From: Streptococcus troglodytae
Lineage (GTDB): Bacteria; Bacillota; Bacilli; Lactobacillales; Streptococcaceae
Reading direction: 5' to 3'
Length of the DNA: 64,000 bases
Assembly: GCF_002355215.1 (NCBI RefSeq)
Contig: NZ_AP014612.1
Span: 1,674,001 to 1,738,000, forward strand
Below are positions 30,605 to 38,933 of this stretch, piece by piece. Position 1 is the stretch's first letter. Every line of letters begins with the position of its first letter. Under the pieces are notes generated by a model that was given only the letters and a program-made list of their open reading frames with translations, was not told the DNA's origin and did not search any database. The position numbers and the translations under genes are program-made.

Positions 30605-31798
30605 CTATTTTGCATCTTCTGCTGCAAATTCTTGAGAGCGTTCAGAAACTTCCTCAGCAGGAGCTTCTTCATAAGCAGCCTCTTGGGCTTCATCTTGTGC
30701 TGCCCACTCAGCTTCCATTTCTTCAAATTCACTAGCAGACTTAATATCAATACGATAGCCAGTCAAATGAGCGGCTAAACGGACATTTTGACCACGGCGG
30801 CCAATAGCAAGTGACAGCTTATTGTCTGGTACAACAACTGTTGCATGTTTGTCATCTTCTTCATCAAAGAGAACTTGATCAACCTCAGCAGGAGCAACAG
30901 CATTATAAATGAATTCTGCTGGATCATCAACCCACTCAATAACATCAATATTCTCTTCCATTGGAACCCAAAGTCCAGTTTTTTGATTAAAGCGTTTAGG
31001 ATGGAATTTACTGGTCACTTTCTTAATGTTGGCACCTTTGCGGCCAACTATAGTTCCAATAGCATCAACATTAGGATTATGACTGCGAACCGCAACCTTC
31101 GTTCGATCACCAGCTTCACGTGCCACGCTCATAATTTCAACAGTGCCATCAAAAACTTCAGGAATTTCTTGTTCCATAATACGCTTGATAAATTCAGGAT
31201 GACTGCGACTAACGAAGACATTGACGCCCTTAGGATTGTTTTCTACTTTATAAACATAAACTTCAATGCGATCATGAGAAGCAAACGTTTCACCCGGAAC
31301 TTGATCCTGACGTGACAGCTGCGCTTCTATCGTTCCTAAATTAACATAGATAAAGCGATTATCAAAACGCTCAACAGTTCCTGTCATGATTTCTCTTTCA
31401 TGCTCTTTGTACTCATTAAAAGTGACTTCACGCATTTGACGGCGCATTTTTTCCATGATCGTTTGTTTAGCTGACTGGGCAGCCACACGACCAAATTCTT
31501 TCGGAGACTCTTCAAAACGAATTTTGTCTCCAAGTTCATAGGCTGTGCTGATCGCAAGAGCATCCTTCAAGCTGATTTCAAGGCGGCTGTCAAAAACTTC
31601 TTCAACAACTTCACGAACAGTAAAAACTTGAAAGTCTCCTGACTTTTCGTCAAATTCAATCTCAGCACTTTCCGCCTGTCCATAGCGACGTTTATAAGCT
31701 GACTTTAATGATTCCTTAACCGCATCAATAATATCATCTTTGTTAATGTGTTTTTCCTCTTCCAAAATACGGAAAGCTTCTAGCATTTCTTGGCTCAT
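30605..31798 (-). CDS. nusA: NusA, transcription termination/antitermination factor
   Basis: 397 residues. N-terminal RNA-polymerase-binding domain, S1 domain (about 135-200: GTVERFDNRFIYVNLG), and two KH domains (IGTIVGRKGANIKKV; LAIGRRGQNVRLAAHLTGY). An acidic Glu/Ala-rich tail replaces the C-terminal repeats of proteobacterial NusA, as usual in Firmicutes. Binds RNA polymerase and modulates pausing. Confidence 0.97.
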   Translation of the reverse strand: MSQEMLEAFRILEEEKHINKDDIIDAVKESLKSAYKRRYGQAESAEIEFDEKSGDFQVFTVREVVEEVFDSRLEISLKDALAISTAYELGDKIRFEESPKEFGRVAAQSAKQTIMEKMRRQMREVTFNEYKEHEREIMTGTVERFDNRFIYVNLGTIEAQLSRQDQVPGETFASHDRIEVYVYKVENNPKGVNVFVSRSHPEFIKRIMEQEIPEVFDGTVEIMSVAREAGDRTKVAVRSHNPNVDAIGTIVGRKGANIKKVTSKFHPKRFNQKTGLWVPMEENIDVIEWVDDPAEFIYNAVAPAEVDQVLFDEEDDKHATVVVPDNKLSLAIGRRGQNVRLAAHLTGYRIDIKSASEFEEMEAEWAAQDEAQEAAYEEAPAEEVSERSQEFAAEDAK

Positions 31799-31833
31799 AG
31801 TTGTTTTTCTTTGCCTTGCAAAGATCTTCCTTT

Positions 31834-32328
31834 CTAAAGTTTTACAGCAAGACGGGCTTTGGCAACCATCTTATAGGGGATAGTAACAGTTTTCTGGTGT
31901 GTCTTGTCTAAATAAGTCATTGTTAGTGTTTCACCATCAAAGGAAATCAAATCACCTTCAAAAACTTTGACCTTATCAATAGCTTGATAAAGACTGACAT
32001 TGATGTAATGACCAACAGCATCCTTTAAACTCTGGGCAGTTTTTAAAGGGCGTTCTAGACCAGGACTTGAAATTTCCAACATGTATTGTTCTGGAAATGG
32101 ATCAGGCTTTATAGTATCAAGCAAAGGACTGATAATATCCGTCAAATCAGCTGTATCTTCAATCGTAATCCCTTCGGGTTTATCAATTAAAATACTGAGT
32201 ACATAGTTTCCACCTAATTTTTCATACTCAATATCAATCAATTCAAAAGGTTTTGGAATGGCAGGTGCGACTACTGGCCTGACAATATCAACAAGCGTTG
32301 CGATAGTGTTTTCCCTCCTTACACACAT
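31834..32328 (-). CDS. rimP: RimP, 30S ribosome maturation factor
   Basis: About 164 residues from the ATG at 32328. Core motifs [35 protein letters not shown] (in parts) and [12 protein letters not shown] are diagnostic. Start choice is awkward: the only strong Shine-Dalgarno, AAGGAGG, lies inside this ORF, five codons past its ATG, and no ATG, GTG or TTG follows it in frame before the conserved region, only ATC 9 bases later. The ATG has a hairpin directly before it. First gene of the nusA-infB operon. Confidence 0.93.
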   Translation of the reverse strand: MCVRRENTIATLVDIVRPVVAPAIPKPFELIDIEYEKLGGNYVLSILIDKPEGITIEDTADLTDIISPLLDTIKPDPFPEQYMLEISSPGLERPLKTAQSLKDAVGHYINVSLYQAIDKVKVFEGDLISFDGETLTMTYLDKTHQKTVTIPYKMVAKARLAVKL

Positions 32329-32356
32329 AAGGAGCGAAGTCACAACTTCGCTCCTT
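32329..32356 (-). promoter_or_regulatory. Perfect leader hairpin upstream of rimP
   Basis: AAGGAGCGAAGT and ACTTCGCTCCTT pair perfectly (12 bp, 4-base loop) in the mRNA leader, ending just before the rimP ATG. The 3' arm carries CTCCTT, which could pair instead with the AAGGAGG a few bases downstream. A TGCTATAAT promoter lies at 32374-32382 with TTGCTT at 32396-32401. Confidence 0.65.
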
Positions 32357-32431
32357 TCTGTATTATTTTTCTTATTATAGCATAAATAAGGAAAAAAGCA
32401 AGGCTAAGCGTTAATTTATGCTAATTATCAA

Positions 32432-32518
32432 AGGAGAGGAGGGGATTCGAACCCCCGAGCCCCGTTAAGGACTACACGCTTTCCAAGCGTGCGCACTCGG
32501 CCACTATGCGACCTCTCC
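32432..32518 (-). tRNA. tRNA-Ser (GGA)
   Basis: Read on the minus strand: acceptor GGAGAGG pairs with CCTCTCC; anticodon stem CACGC/GCGTG around TTGGAAA (anticodon GGA); long class II variable arm; T-arm GGGGGTTCGAATCCCC. CCA is not encoded. The base after the acceptor helix is T, whereas serine tRNAs normally have G at position 73. Confidence 0.95.
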
Positions 32519-32523
32519 ATATA

Positions 32524-32543
32524 AACTGAACAAGTGTTCAGTT
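32524..32543. other. Perfect 8-bp inverted repeat between tRNA-Ser and trmB
   Basis: AACTGAAC-aagt-GTTCAGTT. Could be a weak hairpin after trmB or an operator near the tRNA promoter; no long T-tail follows on either strand. Confidence 0.45.
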
Positions 32544-32596
32544 ATATTGGTAACTGTGAACAGATATCTCCTATTCCCCAAAAAATTTTTTATCTC

Positions 32597-33232
32597 TTAA
32601 AATCGTGCTTCAACACGATAGATAACTTGACCTTTTTGAGAAAATTTTTCTTCATATTCTGTCATAACGTTATTTTCATAATCGCTAGCATGCAAGTCTA
32701 ACCAGACCTGCTCTAAAATCATACCATATTGTGAGAAACTTGCCAAGCTGTATTCAAAAAGTCCACGATTATCTGTTTTAAAATGAATTTCACCCTTTTC
32801 TGGCAAAATTTTCTTATAAGTATCAAGAAAACTTTTATAAGTCAAGCGGCGTTTTTCATGCCGTCTTTTAGGCCAAGGATCACTGAAATTTAAATAAAGG
32901 CGTTCAACCTCACTATCTGCAAAATAATGCGTCAAACTAGAACCATCCGCCAACATTAATTTGACATTGGGAAGCTGACTGTCTAGAACTTTATCCAAAG
33001 CATGGCTAAGAACAGAAACCTGAATATCAATCCCTATGTAATTAATCTGAGGATTTTTTGCAGCCATTCCTGTAATAAAACGACCCTTGCCACTGCCAAC
33101 TTCAATATGAATAGGATGATCGTTGCCAAAAACTTCCTGCCAATGCCCCTTGACTTCTTCTGGTTTTAAAATAACATATTGAGGATTGCTTTCCAGATGC
33201 TCTTTAGCGCCTTTGCGTCTTCTAACTCTCAT
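32597..33232 (-). CDS. trmB: TrmB, tRNA (guanine-N7)-methyltransferase
   Basis: 211 residues. SAM-binding motif [15 protein letters not shown], then NYIGIDIQ, and the family signature [18 protein letters not shown]. Methylates G46 of tRNAs. Nine bases after ccrZ, the usual streptococcal pair. Confidence 0.97.
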   Translation of the reverse strand: MRVRRRKGAKEHLESNPQYVILKPEEVKGHWQEVFGNDHPIHIEVGSGKGRFITGMAAKNPQINYIGIDIQVSVLSHALDKVLDSQLPNVKLMLADGSSLTHYFADSEVERLYLNFSDPWPKRRHEKRRLTYKSFLDTYKKILPEKGEIHFKTDNRGLFEYSLASFSQYGMILEQVWLDLHASDYENNVMTEYEEKFSQKGQVIYRVEARF

Positions 33233-33241
33233 ACTCCCCTT

Positions 33242-34024
33242 CTAAAAGGATTCTCTAAATTTGCGTAATTCATAGATTTCCTGATTGACATTTTCCATGT
33301 CTCGATTTTCATAATATTTTAAAATCTGTGATAAATAAGACAGTTGCCCGTACCATTTTATCTTTTGAAAAACCTTAGTATTTTGCTTATAACCATAATA
33401 GCTCAGCCATTCTGCCCAGCGCGTATGCGGAATATAATGGCTTAAAATATGAGCTACATCATACATGCGATCTGTCACTCGAACAGAATCCCAATCTACT
33501 AAATAAACCAAACCACTGGTTGTAATCACCCAGTTGCTGTGTCTGACATCTCCATGAACAATAGTTGCATAGTCCTTTTTGAAATCAGGTAAATTGCGCT
33601 TCATTTCAGCAACAACTGATTGCAAATAGGCATTTTCTGAAATTTGGTAAGGCGCGCTGCGTTCCCACGCTAAAAGCAAATCTAAAGGAGCTTCAACTTT
33701 ATAATTTAATTGAAGCAATTGATTAACCAAAGGTTTCGACTTATGCATTTGCAACAAAACCTGTATAATTTGCTTACTATTCATATCGGCTCTGGTTAAA
33801 AGCCTGCCATCCAGCCATTCCTGAGCACTCATCATATCGCCATTACCTAAGCGTTTTGCCCATAAAAGCTGAGGGGCAATCTGCTCCTTAGCCAAGGCAG
33901 CTAAGATGGGAGTGGTATTGATCTTAACAAAAATCTTATCACCATTTGGATAAGTTCCGATATAAGCTTGACCACTTTTGCCCTTTAAAGGCGTTAAGGT
34001 TAAATCTTTATCTGATTGTGCCAA
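33242..34024 (-). CDS. ccrZ: CcrZ-type cell-cycle phosphotransferase
   Basis: 260 residues, aminoglycoside phosphotransferase/choline kinase fold: IVHGDVRHSNWVIT (catalytic HGDxxxxN) and LVDWDSV (metal-binding Asp). CcrZ of pneumococcus links division with replication initiation and phosphorylates small nucleosides in some species. TTG start at 34024 is chosen because AAGGAGG lies 8 bases upstream. Operon with trmB. Confidence 0.9.
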   Translation of the reverse strand: MAQSDKDLTLTPLKGKSGQAYIGTYPNGDKIFVKINTTPILAALAKEQIAPQLLWAKRLGNGDMMSAQEWLDGRLLTRADMNSKQIIQVLLQMHKSKPLVNQLLQLNYKVEAPLDLLLAWERSAPYQISENAYLQSVVAEMKRNLPDFKKDYATIVHGDVRHSNWVITTSGLVYLVDWDSVRVTDRMYDVAHILSHYIPHTRWAEWLSYYGYKQNTKVFQKIKWYGQLSYLSQILKYYENRDMENVNQEIYELRKFRESF

Positions 34025-34081
34025 ACTTTCTCCCTCCTTTTCATCTCAAATCACTAGTCTTATTTTACTGTTTTAAACAGC

Positions 34082-35122
34082 TTAGTCAATCATCTTCTTT
34101 ATTTTGTAAGGCAGGTAAACTTCATTGAGACAAAGCATAGCCAAAAGTAAAATAATTGTCTTTTGCCATGAAAAGCTAAAACAAAATTCAACAGCCGTTA
34201 GAAAATATAGAATAACACGCAATAACTGTTTCAAATTAGTCTTCTTCTTCGCTTTTGAAATGGGAAAAAGGGCTGTTAAATATTGATAATCATAATGTTT
34301 ATAAAGAGCTAACAATTGAAAAAGCAAGAGGTAATTAAAAAGAAGCGCTAAACCTGCTGACATTAAAGGATTAGCAATAAAAAGAAGGCTTAACAAACCC
34401 AAAAGGCCCAAACGCAAGGCCAGTCCTAAATAATCGCCACTGCGTAAAAAAGCTCGTAAATAAAGATTAGTCCATGTCTTATGCGAATTTTTCGGTAAAA
34501 GTTTTGTCCAAAAATCCAAATAAGCCCGTCGCTTAACGCTGATAGAAATTCCTTTAACATTGGTAAAAAGTGAAAAGAATTTTAAAATCGCCTGCTGCCG
34601 CTTTTTCTCTTGATTAAGAGCCTGATCCCAGTTTAATCCCTTTTGCTTTTAAAATGGTCTTACTTTTTTCTCAATGATCAATCCCTTTAAAAAGAGCAAA
34701 AAAAGGAGCAAAAAAAGAAAAGAAAAAAGTGTCAGTCCCAAACGTAAAAAAAGAGGTGCCAAAATAAGAAGCAAGAGTGTCTGCCAAATTCCCCAAAAGA
34801 AAAGAGTGCGTCTTTTAGCCTTTTGGATTAAAACAACAATATCCTTTTCCCTTACCAAAAGAAATTGCTGATCCGCTGGTTCCAAATAAGTCGCGATATT
34901 TCCCCAAAATAGCAAGGCTAAAACCACTAGAGCTAATACAAGAATGATGGGCCAATGGTTAGCCGGAAAATGTTTTAACAGCTGACTATACTGTACCATA
35001 AGAAACCCTAGTAAAAAAATCAATACTAAAACAAAATGATCATTAAAAACATAGCGAAGGTATCGACTGCATTGATTGAGAAAATGGAACCGTCTTTTCG
35101 TAAAAATTGCTTTCATAATCAA
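34082..35122 (-). pseudogene. ecsB: EcsB-type ABC transporter permease, broken by an in-frame stop
   Basis: Both parts (35122-34649 and 34648-34082) lie in one frame of 347 codons, the EcsB length, interrupted by a single TAA at 34649-34651. The sense sequence continues across it: ...EKKVRPF-stop-KQKGLNWDQALNQEKKRQQ, then FFSLFTNVKGISISVKRRAYLDFW, the conserved EcsB core. Several membrane helices on both sides. A TTA-to-TAA change would explain it. A single-base indel cannot, as the frame is kept. Its start overlaps the ecsA stop by 4 bases. Confidence 0.85.
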
Positions 35123-35844
35123 TCCTCTTTAGTCAAAGTCATATAGATATCGTTAAGGTTGGCTTGTGCATTTCCAAAAGTCATTCGTAAATCAGCGAGA
35201 CTTCCTTGAGCTCGGATTTGTCCATGATGTAAAATAACAAAGCGATCACACATCTTTTCAGCAGAATCGAGAACATGCGTTGACATCAAAATGGATTTTC
35301 CTTTAGCTTTTTCTGCTGCCAAAAGCTGAGTCAGATCTGAAATGGCAACAGGATCCAATCCCAAAAAAGGTTCATCAACAATAAAAAGACTGGGATCAAT
35401 GAGAAATGCACAGATAATCATGACCTTTTGCTTCATTCCCTTTGAAAAATGAATGGGAAACCAATCCAGTTTATCTTCTAATCTAAAAAGTTCCAGCAGT
35501 TTTTGCGCACGCGCCAAAGCTGCTTCCACTTTAATATCATAAGCCATGGCTATCATTTCCAAGTGCTCTTTTAAGGTTAATTCCTCATAAAGACTAGGTG
35601 TTTCTGGAATAAACCCAATTTTCTTTCGATAAGCCATCTCTTGATCAGCAAGCGTCAACCCATCAATACTGATTTTGCCTTCATAAGGTTGCAAAAGTCC
35701 AATAATTTCATTGATAGTTGTTGATTTTCCTGCACCATTGAGACCGATAAGACCGACCAATTCACCATCAGCAACCTCAAAACTGATATTTTTCAAGACA
35801 GGAATGTTGACGTAACCGCCGGTCAAATTTTCTATTTTTAACAT
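35119..35844 (-). CDS. ecsA: EcsA-type ABC transporter ATP-binding protein
   Basis: 241 residues. Walker A GLNGAGKST (about 36-44), signature HFSKGMKQK (variant of LSGGQ), Walker B LFIVDEPFLGLD and STHVLDSAE. EcsAB influences protein secretion and proteolysis in Bacillus and has pheromone/peptide roles in streptococci. With ecsB broken as assembled, the ATPase would lack a full partner. Divergent from hit. Confidence 0.93.
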   Translation of the reverse strand: MLKIENLTGGYVNIPVLKNISFEVADGELVGLIGLNGAGKSTTINEIIGLLQPYEGKISIDGLTLADQEMAYRKKIGFIPETPSLYEELTLKEHLEMIAMAYDIKVEAALARAQKLLELFRLEDKLDWFPIHFSKGMKQKVMIICAFLIDPSLFIVDEPFLGLDPVAISDLTQLLAAEKAKGKSILMSTHVLDSAEKMCDRFVILHHGQIRAQGSLADLRMTFGNAQANLNDIYMTLTKED

Positions 35845-35909
35845 GACGTTTCTTTCTAACTTTGATATACTATATTATAACAAAAACAAGCTAAGTAGGT
35901 GATTTTTTT

Positions 35910-36329
35910 ATGAACGATTGTCTTTTTTGTAAAATTGTAGCTGGTGACATTCCCTCATCAAAAGTTTATGAGGATGAGGATGTCCTAGCCTTTCTTGATA
36001 TTTCTCAAGCTACCAAGGGGCACACTCTTGTTATTCCCAAAGAGCATGTTAGAAATGCCCTTGAGATGACTCAAACACAAGCGGCCAATCTCTTTGCACG
36101 CATTCCAAAAATCGCACGCGCCTTGCAAAAGGCAACCAAGGCCAATGGCCTCAATATCATCAATAATAACGAAGAAACCGCCGGTCAAACCGTCTTTCAT
36201 GCCCATGTGCATTTGGTCCCTCGCTTTGCCGATTCTGATGAATTTGACATTCATTTTGTCCAACATGAACCTGACTTTATCCGTCTTGGACAATTAGCTA
36301 AAGATATTCAAAAGGAGATTGAAGCATGA
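35910..36329 (+). CDS. hit: HIT-family nucleotide-binding hydrolase
   Basis: 139 residues. The histidine triad is HVHLV within ETAGQTVFHAHVHLVPR, preceded by CLFCKIVAGDIPSSKVYED, where CxxC may bind zinc. Likely hydrolyses nucleoside phosphoramidates or dinucleoside polyphosphates. Divergent from ecsA; overlaps the next gene by 4 bases. Confidence 0.94.
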   Translation: MNDCLFCKIVAGDIPSSKVYEDEDVLAFLDISQATKGHTLVIPKEHVRNALEMTQTQAANLFARIPKIARALQKATKANGLNIINNNEETAGQTVFHAHVHLVPRFADSDEFDIHFVQHEPDFIRLGQLAKDIQKEIEA

Positions 36330-36619
36330 AACTTAAAACGTTCATTCTTTCAAGCCTTCTTGGAGCCGGTCTTTACCAGATGTATTACAAACGCGAAGAT
36401 ATCAAGACTTCTTTCAAGGAAAGCAAAACACATTATGACAAAGCTAAATTAGATCTTAATAGCATTAAAGAAAATTTAGCGATAATAAAGCAGCAAAAAG
36501 AAAAGATACAAGCTATCAATCAAGATTTAACTTATAAAATCCGTGTCTTTCAAAAAGAAAGTCAGTCTCACATGGACGAAATTCAAAAAATAGTTGCTAA
36601 ATATCACCAAGAAGACTAG
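36326..36619 (+). CDS. Small membrane-anchored coiled-coil protein
   Basis: 97 residues: a hydrophobic N-terminal stretch (TFILSSLLGAGLYQMYY) followed by a Lys/Gln/Glu-rich helix likely to form a coiled coil. ATGA overlap with hit shows cotranslation. The pair is common in streptococci; function unknown. Confidence 0.75.
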   Translation: MKLKTFILSSLLGAGLYQMYYKREDIKTSFKESKTHYDKAKLDLNSIKENLAIIKQQKEKIQAINQDLTYKIRVFQKESQSHMDEIQKIVAKYHQED

Positions 36620-36731
36620 ACTGAAAAGGAGAGCCTTAGAGAAACTTGGAAAGATATCATTATTATATAAAAAATGGGGTTAAAGTAAGATTTTAATCTC
36701 ATTTTTTGTAACGTTTAATATCAACTTTATG

Positions 36732-36785
36732 AACTAAGGTGGAAGGGTATAACTGAAAAGCCATATCCTTCCACCTTAGTTTTAT
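36732..36785 (-). terminator. Terminator after brpA
   Basis: ACTAAGGTGGAAGG and CCTTCCACCTTAGT form a long near-perfect stem immediately past the brpA stop; it also lies downstream of the small coiled-coil gene and may serve both strands. Confidence 0.75.
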
Positions 36786-36786
36786 T

Positions 36787-38070
36787 TTAATTACCAATTC
36801 CCGTTCCTGCAGCAGGTTGTTGGTAATTCCCTTGATTATAACTATTTTGTCCAGAATAGTCACTGGAAGAACCAGAACTCGAATTGGAACCATAAGTAGA
36901 ATTTGAACCCGAGCCATAAGAAGAACCAGAACCATAATCTGAACTTGAGCCAGAATAATTACCGCTGCTATTATAATCTGAGGCACTGGAGCTACTGTCA
37001 TAAATACTCGTATCGCCTCCATAAAAATTCTCATAAAGGCTAGCCGTTGTTTTCAGATTTTCAGCAGTTGATTTTTTCAGTCCTAATTGTCCTTTAATAC
37101 GATTTTGGGCTTTCAGCAATTCCTTGCTGGTTACTAGCTGATAAGAACCGCCGTCAATAGTCGTTCCTTCTCCCTTGAGCTGATAGGTCTTAATACTCTT
37201 GAGAGCATCGCTGTACCCCAAGAGTTTAGGAATAGTACTGCTGGAAATTTCAATATTGGTCTGCATATTCTTGCTGACAGCTGATAAAATTTTACGATAC
37301 TTGCTGACACTGTCTAAAGCTAAAATTTTCTTTAAGACCTTGCTGATGACTTCACGTTGACGCTTTTGACGTCCATAGTCTCCATCTGGATCATCATAAC
37401 GCATTCGCGAATAAACGAGGGCCTGCTCCCCATTGATCTTGTGAGTCCCGGGCTCAACTGATGCTGTGAATTCAGGCTCATGTTCTTCAATTGAAATTGG
37501 AAAATCAAAATGATTGGTTACCGTAATACCACCTACAGCATCAACTAACTGAACCAGCCCTTCCATATTAATTTGAACATATTTATCAATCTTAATATCA
37601 AGCATATCCTGAACCGTCATAATAGCCATCTTAGCACCTCCAGCAGCATAGGCTGCATTAAGTTTGGCATCATAACCAGTCTGTTCATTAGTTTTAGATC
37701 CAGATAATTTAACCAAGATATCCCGTTCTAAACTGGTCATGGTTGTCTTTTTAGTTTTGGGATTAACAGTTACTAAAATCATGGAGTCACTGTTACCTTC
37801 CCATTTGGAAGTCCTCTCGGAAGAGCCCGTGTCAACTCCCATTAAGAGGATACTAAAAGGTTTTTCATCAGCAATAACGTCTTTACCTGAACCTGTGCCA
37901 TAATCTTTAAAAGTTTTTGAAAATTCTCCTAAAGAAAAGTTATAAATACTCGTTGCATAAACTCCCAAAGCGACCACGCTTGTGAGAAATATTGTAACCA
38001 GCATAATTAGAATTTTTTTACCAATCTTCATTTGTTTTTCTAATCTATCCGTTTCCCATAAGGTAAACAT
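36787..38070 (-). CDS. brpA: BrpA, LytR-CpsA-Psr family cell-wall protein
   Basis: About 427 residues from the ATG at 38070, which has GGAG 9 bases upstream; ATGs at 38085 and 38031 are alternatives. Short cytoplasmic tail, one membrane helix, LCP catalytic domain (about 75-250: FSILLMGVDTGSSERTSKWEGNSDSMILVTVNP; SRMRYDDPDGDYGRQKRQR), and a Ser/Gly/Tyr-rich low-complexity tail. LCP enzymes attach glycopolymers to peptidoglycan. BrpA affects biofilm and acid tolerance in S. mutans. Confidence 0.92.
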   Translation of the reverse strand: MFTLWETDRLEKQMKIGKKILIMLVTIFLTSVVALGVYATSIYNFSLGEFSKTFKDYGTGSGKDVIADEKPFSILLMGVDTGSSERTSKWEGNSDSMILVTVNPKTKKTTMTSLERDILVKLSGSKTNEQTGYDAKLNAAYAAGGAKMAIMTVQDMLDIKIDKYVQINMEGLVQLVDAVGGITVTNHFDFPISIEEHEPEFTASVEPGTHKINGEQALVYSRMRYDDPDGDYGRQKRQREVISKVLKKILALDSVSKYRKILSAVSKNMQTNIEISSSTIPKLLGYSDALKSIKTYQLKGEGTTIDGGSYQLVTSKELLKAQNRIKGQLGLKKSTAENLKTTASLYENFYGGDTSIYDSSSSASDYNSSGNYSGSSSDYGSGSSYGSGSNSTYGSNSSSGSSSDYSGQNSYNQGNYQQPAAGTGIGN

Positions 38071-38089
38071 CAAGAAATACTCCATCTTT

Positions 38090-38372
38090 TGTTTTTGAGC
38101 CGTTCATTCCAAACAGCGTGTCATTTCGCTATGTGCTAAAATCATCACAAGTTCTATCACTTGGCCGGCTAGCTTGGCAACCACACAAATTTCATTGACT
38201 GATTGAGCTTTTTTCAATAGAAGCAGCCATTTCTTGAGCAGTCATATGAGGACTGTCTTCATCTCGAATAAAAATCAATCTCTTTAATCGATTTTTCCAA
38301 AATTTCTGATAAACTTTTTTTCTGTACCTTTAAAACTGACTTGGCAGATAAGAACTTCCTGCTCAGCCATGC
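38090..38372 (-). pseudogene. Decayed GNAT acetyltransferase
   Basis: Starts with an ATG overlapping the tsaE stop (ATGGCTGA), runs 28 codons to a stop, then continues in other frames as FIRDEDSPHMTAQEMAASIEK and AQSVNEICVVAKLAGQVI, typical N-terminal acetyltransferase segments. At least three lesions and a missing C-terminal half, so unlike the single-base breaks elsewhere this gene is truly lost. Other streptococci keep an intact GNAT gene between tsaE and the LCP gene. Confidence 0.75.
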
Positions 38373-38806
38373 TCAAGTTCTTCAACCAATTGCTGAGAGC
38401 GCAGACCATGAGATAATAAGGTAATTTGTCTGCCATCTTCTGTTTTATCTAAACGGACTGTCAAATAATCGCTCAAAAGGCTGTCATCTAAGAGTTCTCC
38501 CCACTCAATCACTGTTACACCATCTCCAAAAAGAAAATCATCCAGATCAATAGAGTCAGGATCATCACCAATTCGATAGACATCCAAATGATAAAGCGGC
38601 AGCCGTCCCTCATATTCACGAACAATCGTATAGGTTGGACTCTTAATCATCTGCTTAATCCCCAACCCTTTGGCAATTCCTTTTGTCAGAGTGGTTTTTC
38701 CAGATCCTAAATCGCCTGTCAGAACAAGAACATCTTGAGCTTGCAGTTTTTGACCAATTTTCTGTCCAAGGGCCATTAGCTGATTTTCATTTTGGCTATA
38801 AAACAT
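38363..38806 (-). CDS. tsaE: TsaE, tRNA t6A biosynthesis ATPase
   Basis: 147 residues. P-loop GDLGSGKTTLTKGIAKGLG and SPTYTIVREYEG are diagnostic, with YHLDVYRI. Works with TsaB and TsaD (at 56.9-59 kb) to make threonylcarbamoyladenosine at position 37 of ANN-decoding tRNAs. Confidence 0.96.
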   Translation of the reverse strand: MFYSQNENQLMALGQKIGQKLQAQDVLVLTGDLGSGKTTLTKGIAKGLGIKQMIKSPTYTIVREYEGRLPLYHLDVYRIGDDPDSIDLDDFLFGDGVTVIEWGELLDDSLLSDYLTVRLDKTEDGRQITLLSHGLRSQQLVEELEHG

Positions 38807-38874
38807 AAAAGTATTATATCAAAATCTTTTATTACTTCCAACTATTTTCAAAAAATGAAAAGATTTCGCTTTGG

Positions 38875-38908
38875 ACAGTAAAAATAGAGCTCAGCCTTAT
38901 CTGAGCTC
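38875..38908 (-). terminator. Terminator after the purine permease
   Basis: GAGCTCAG-ccttat-CTGAGCTC, a perfect 8-bp stem, with TATTTTTAC following on the minus strand. Confidence 0.7.
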
Positions 38909-38933
38909 CTATATATGCAAATAAAATTTTTAA

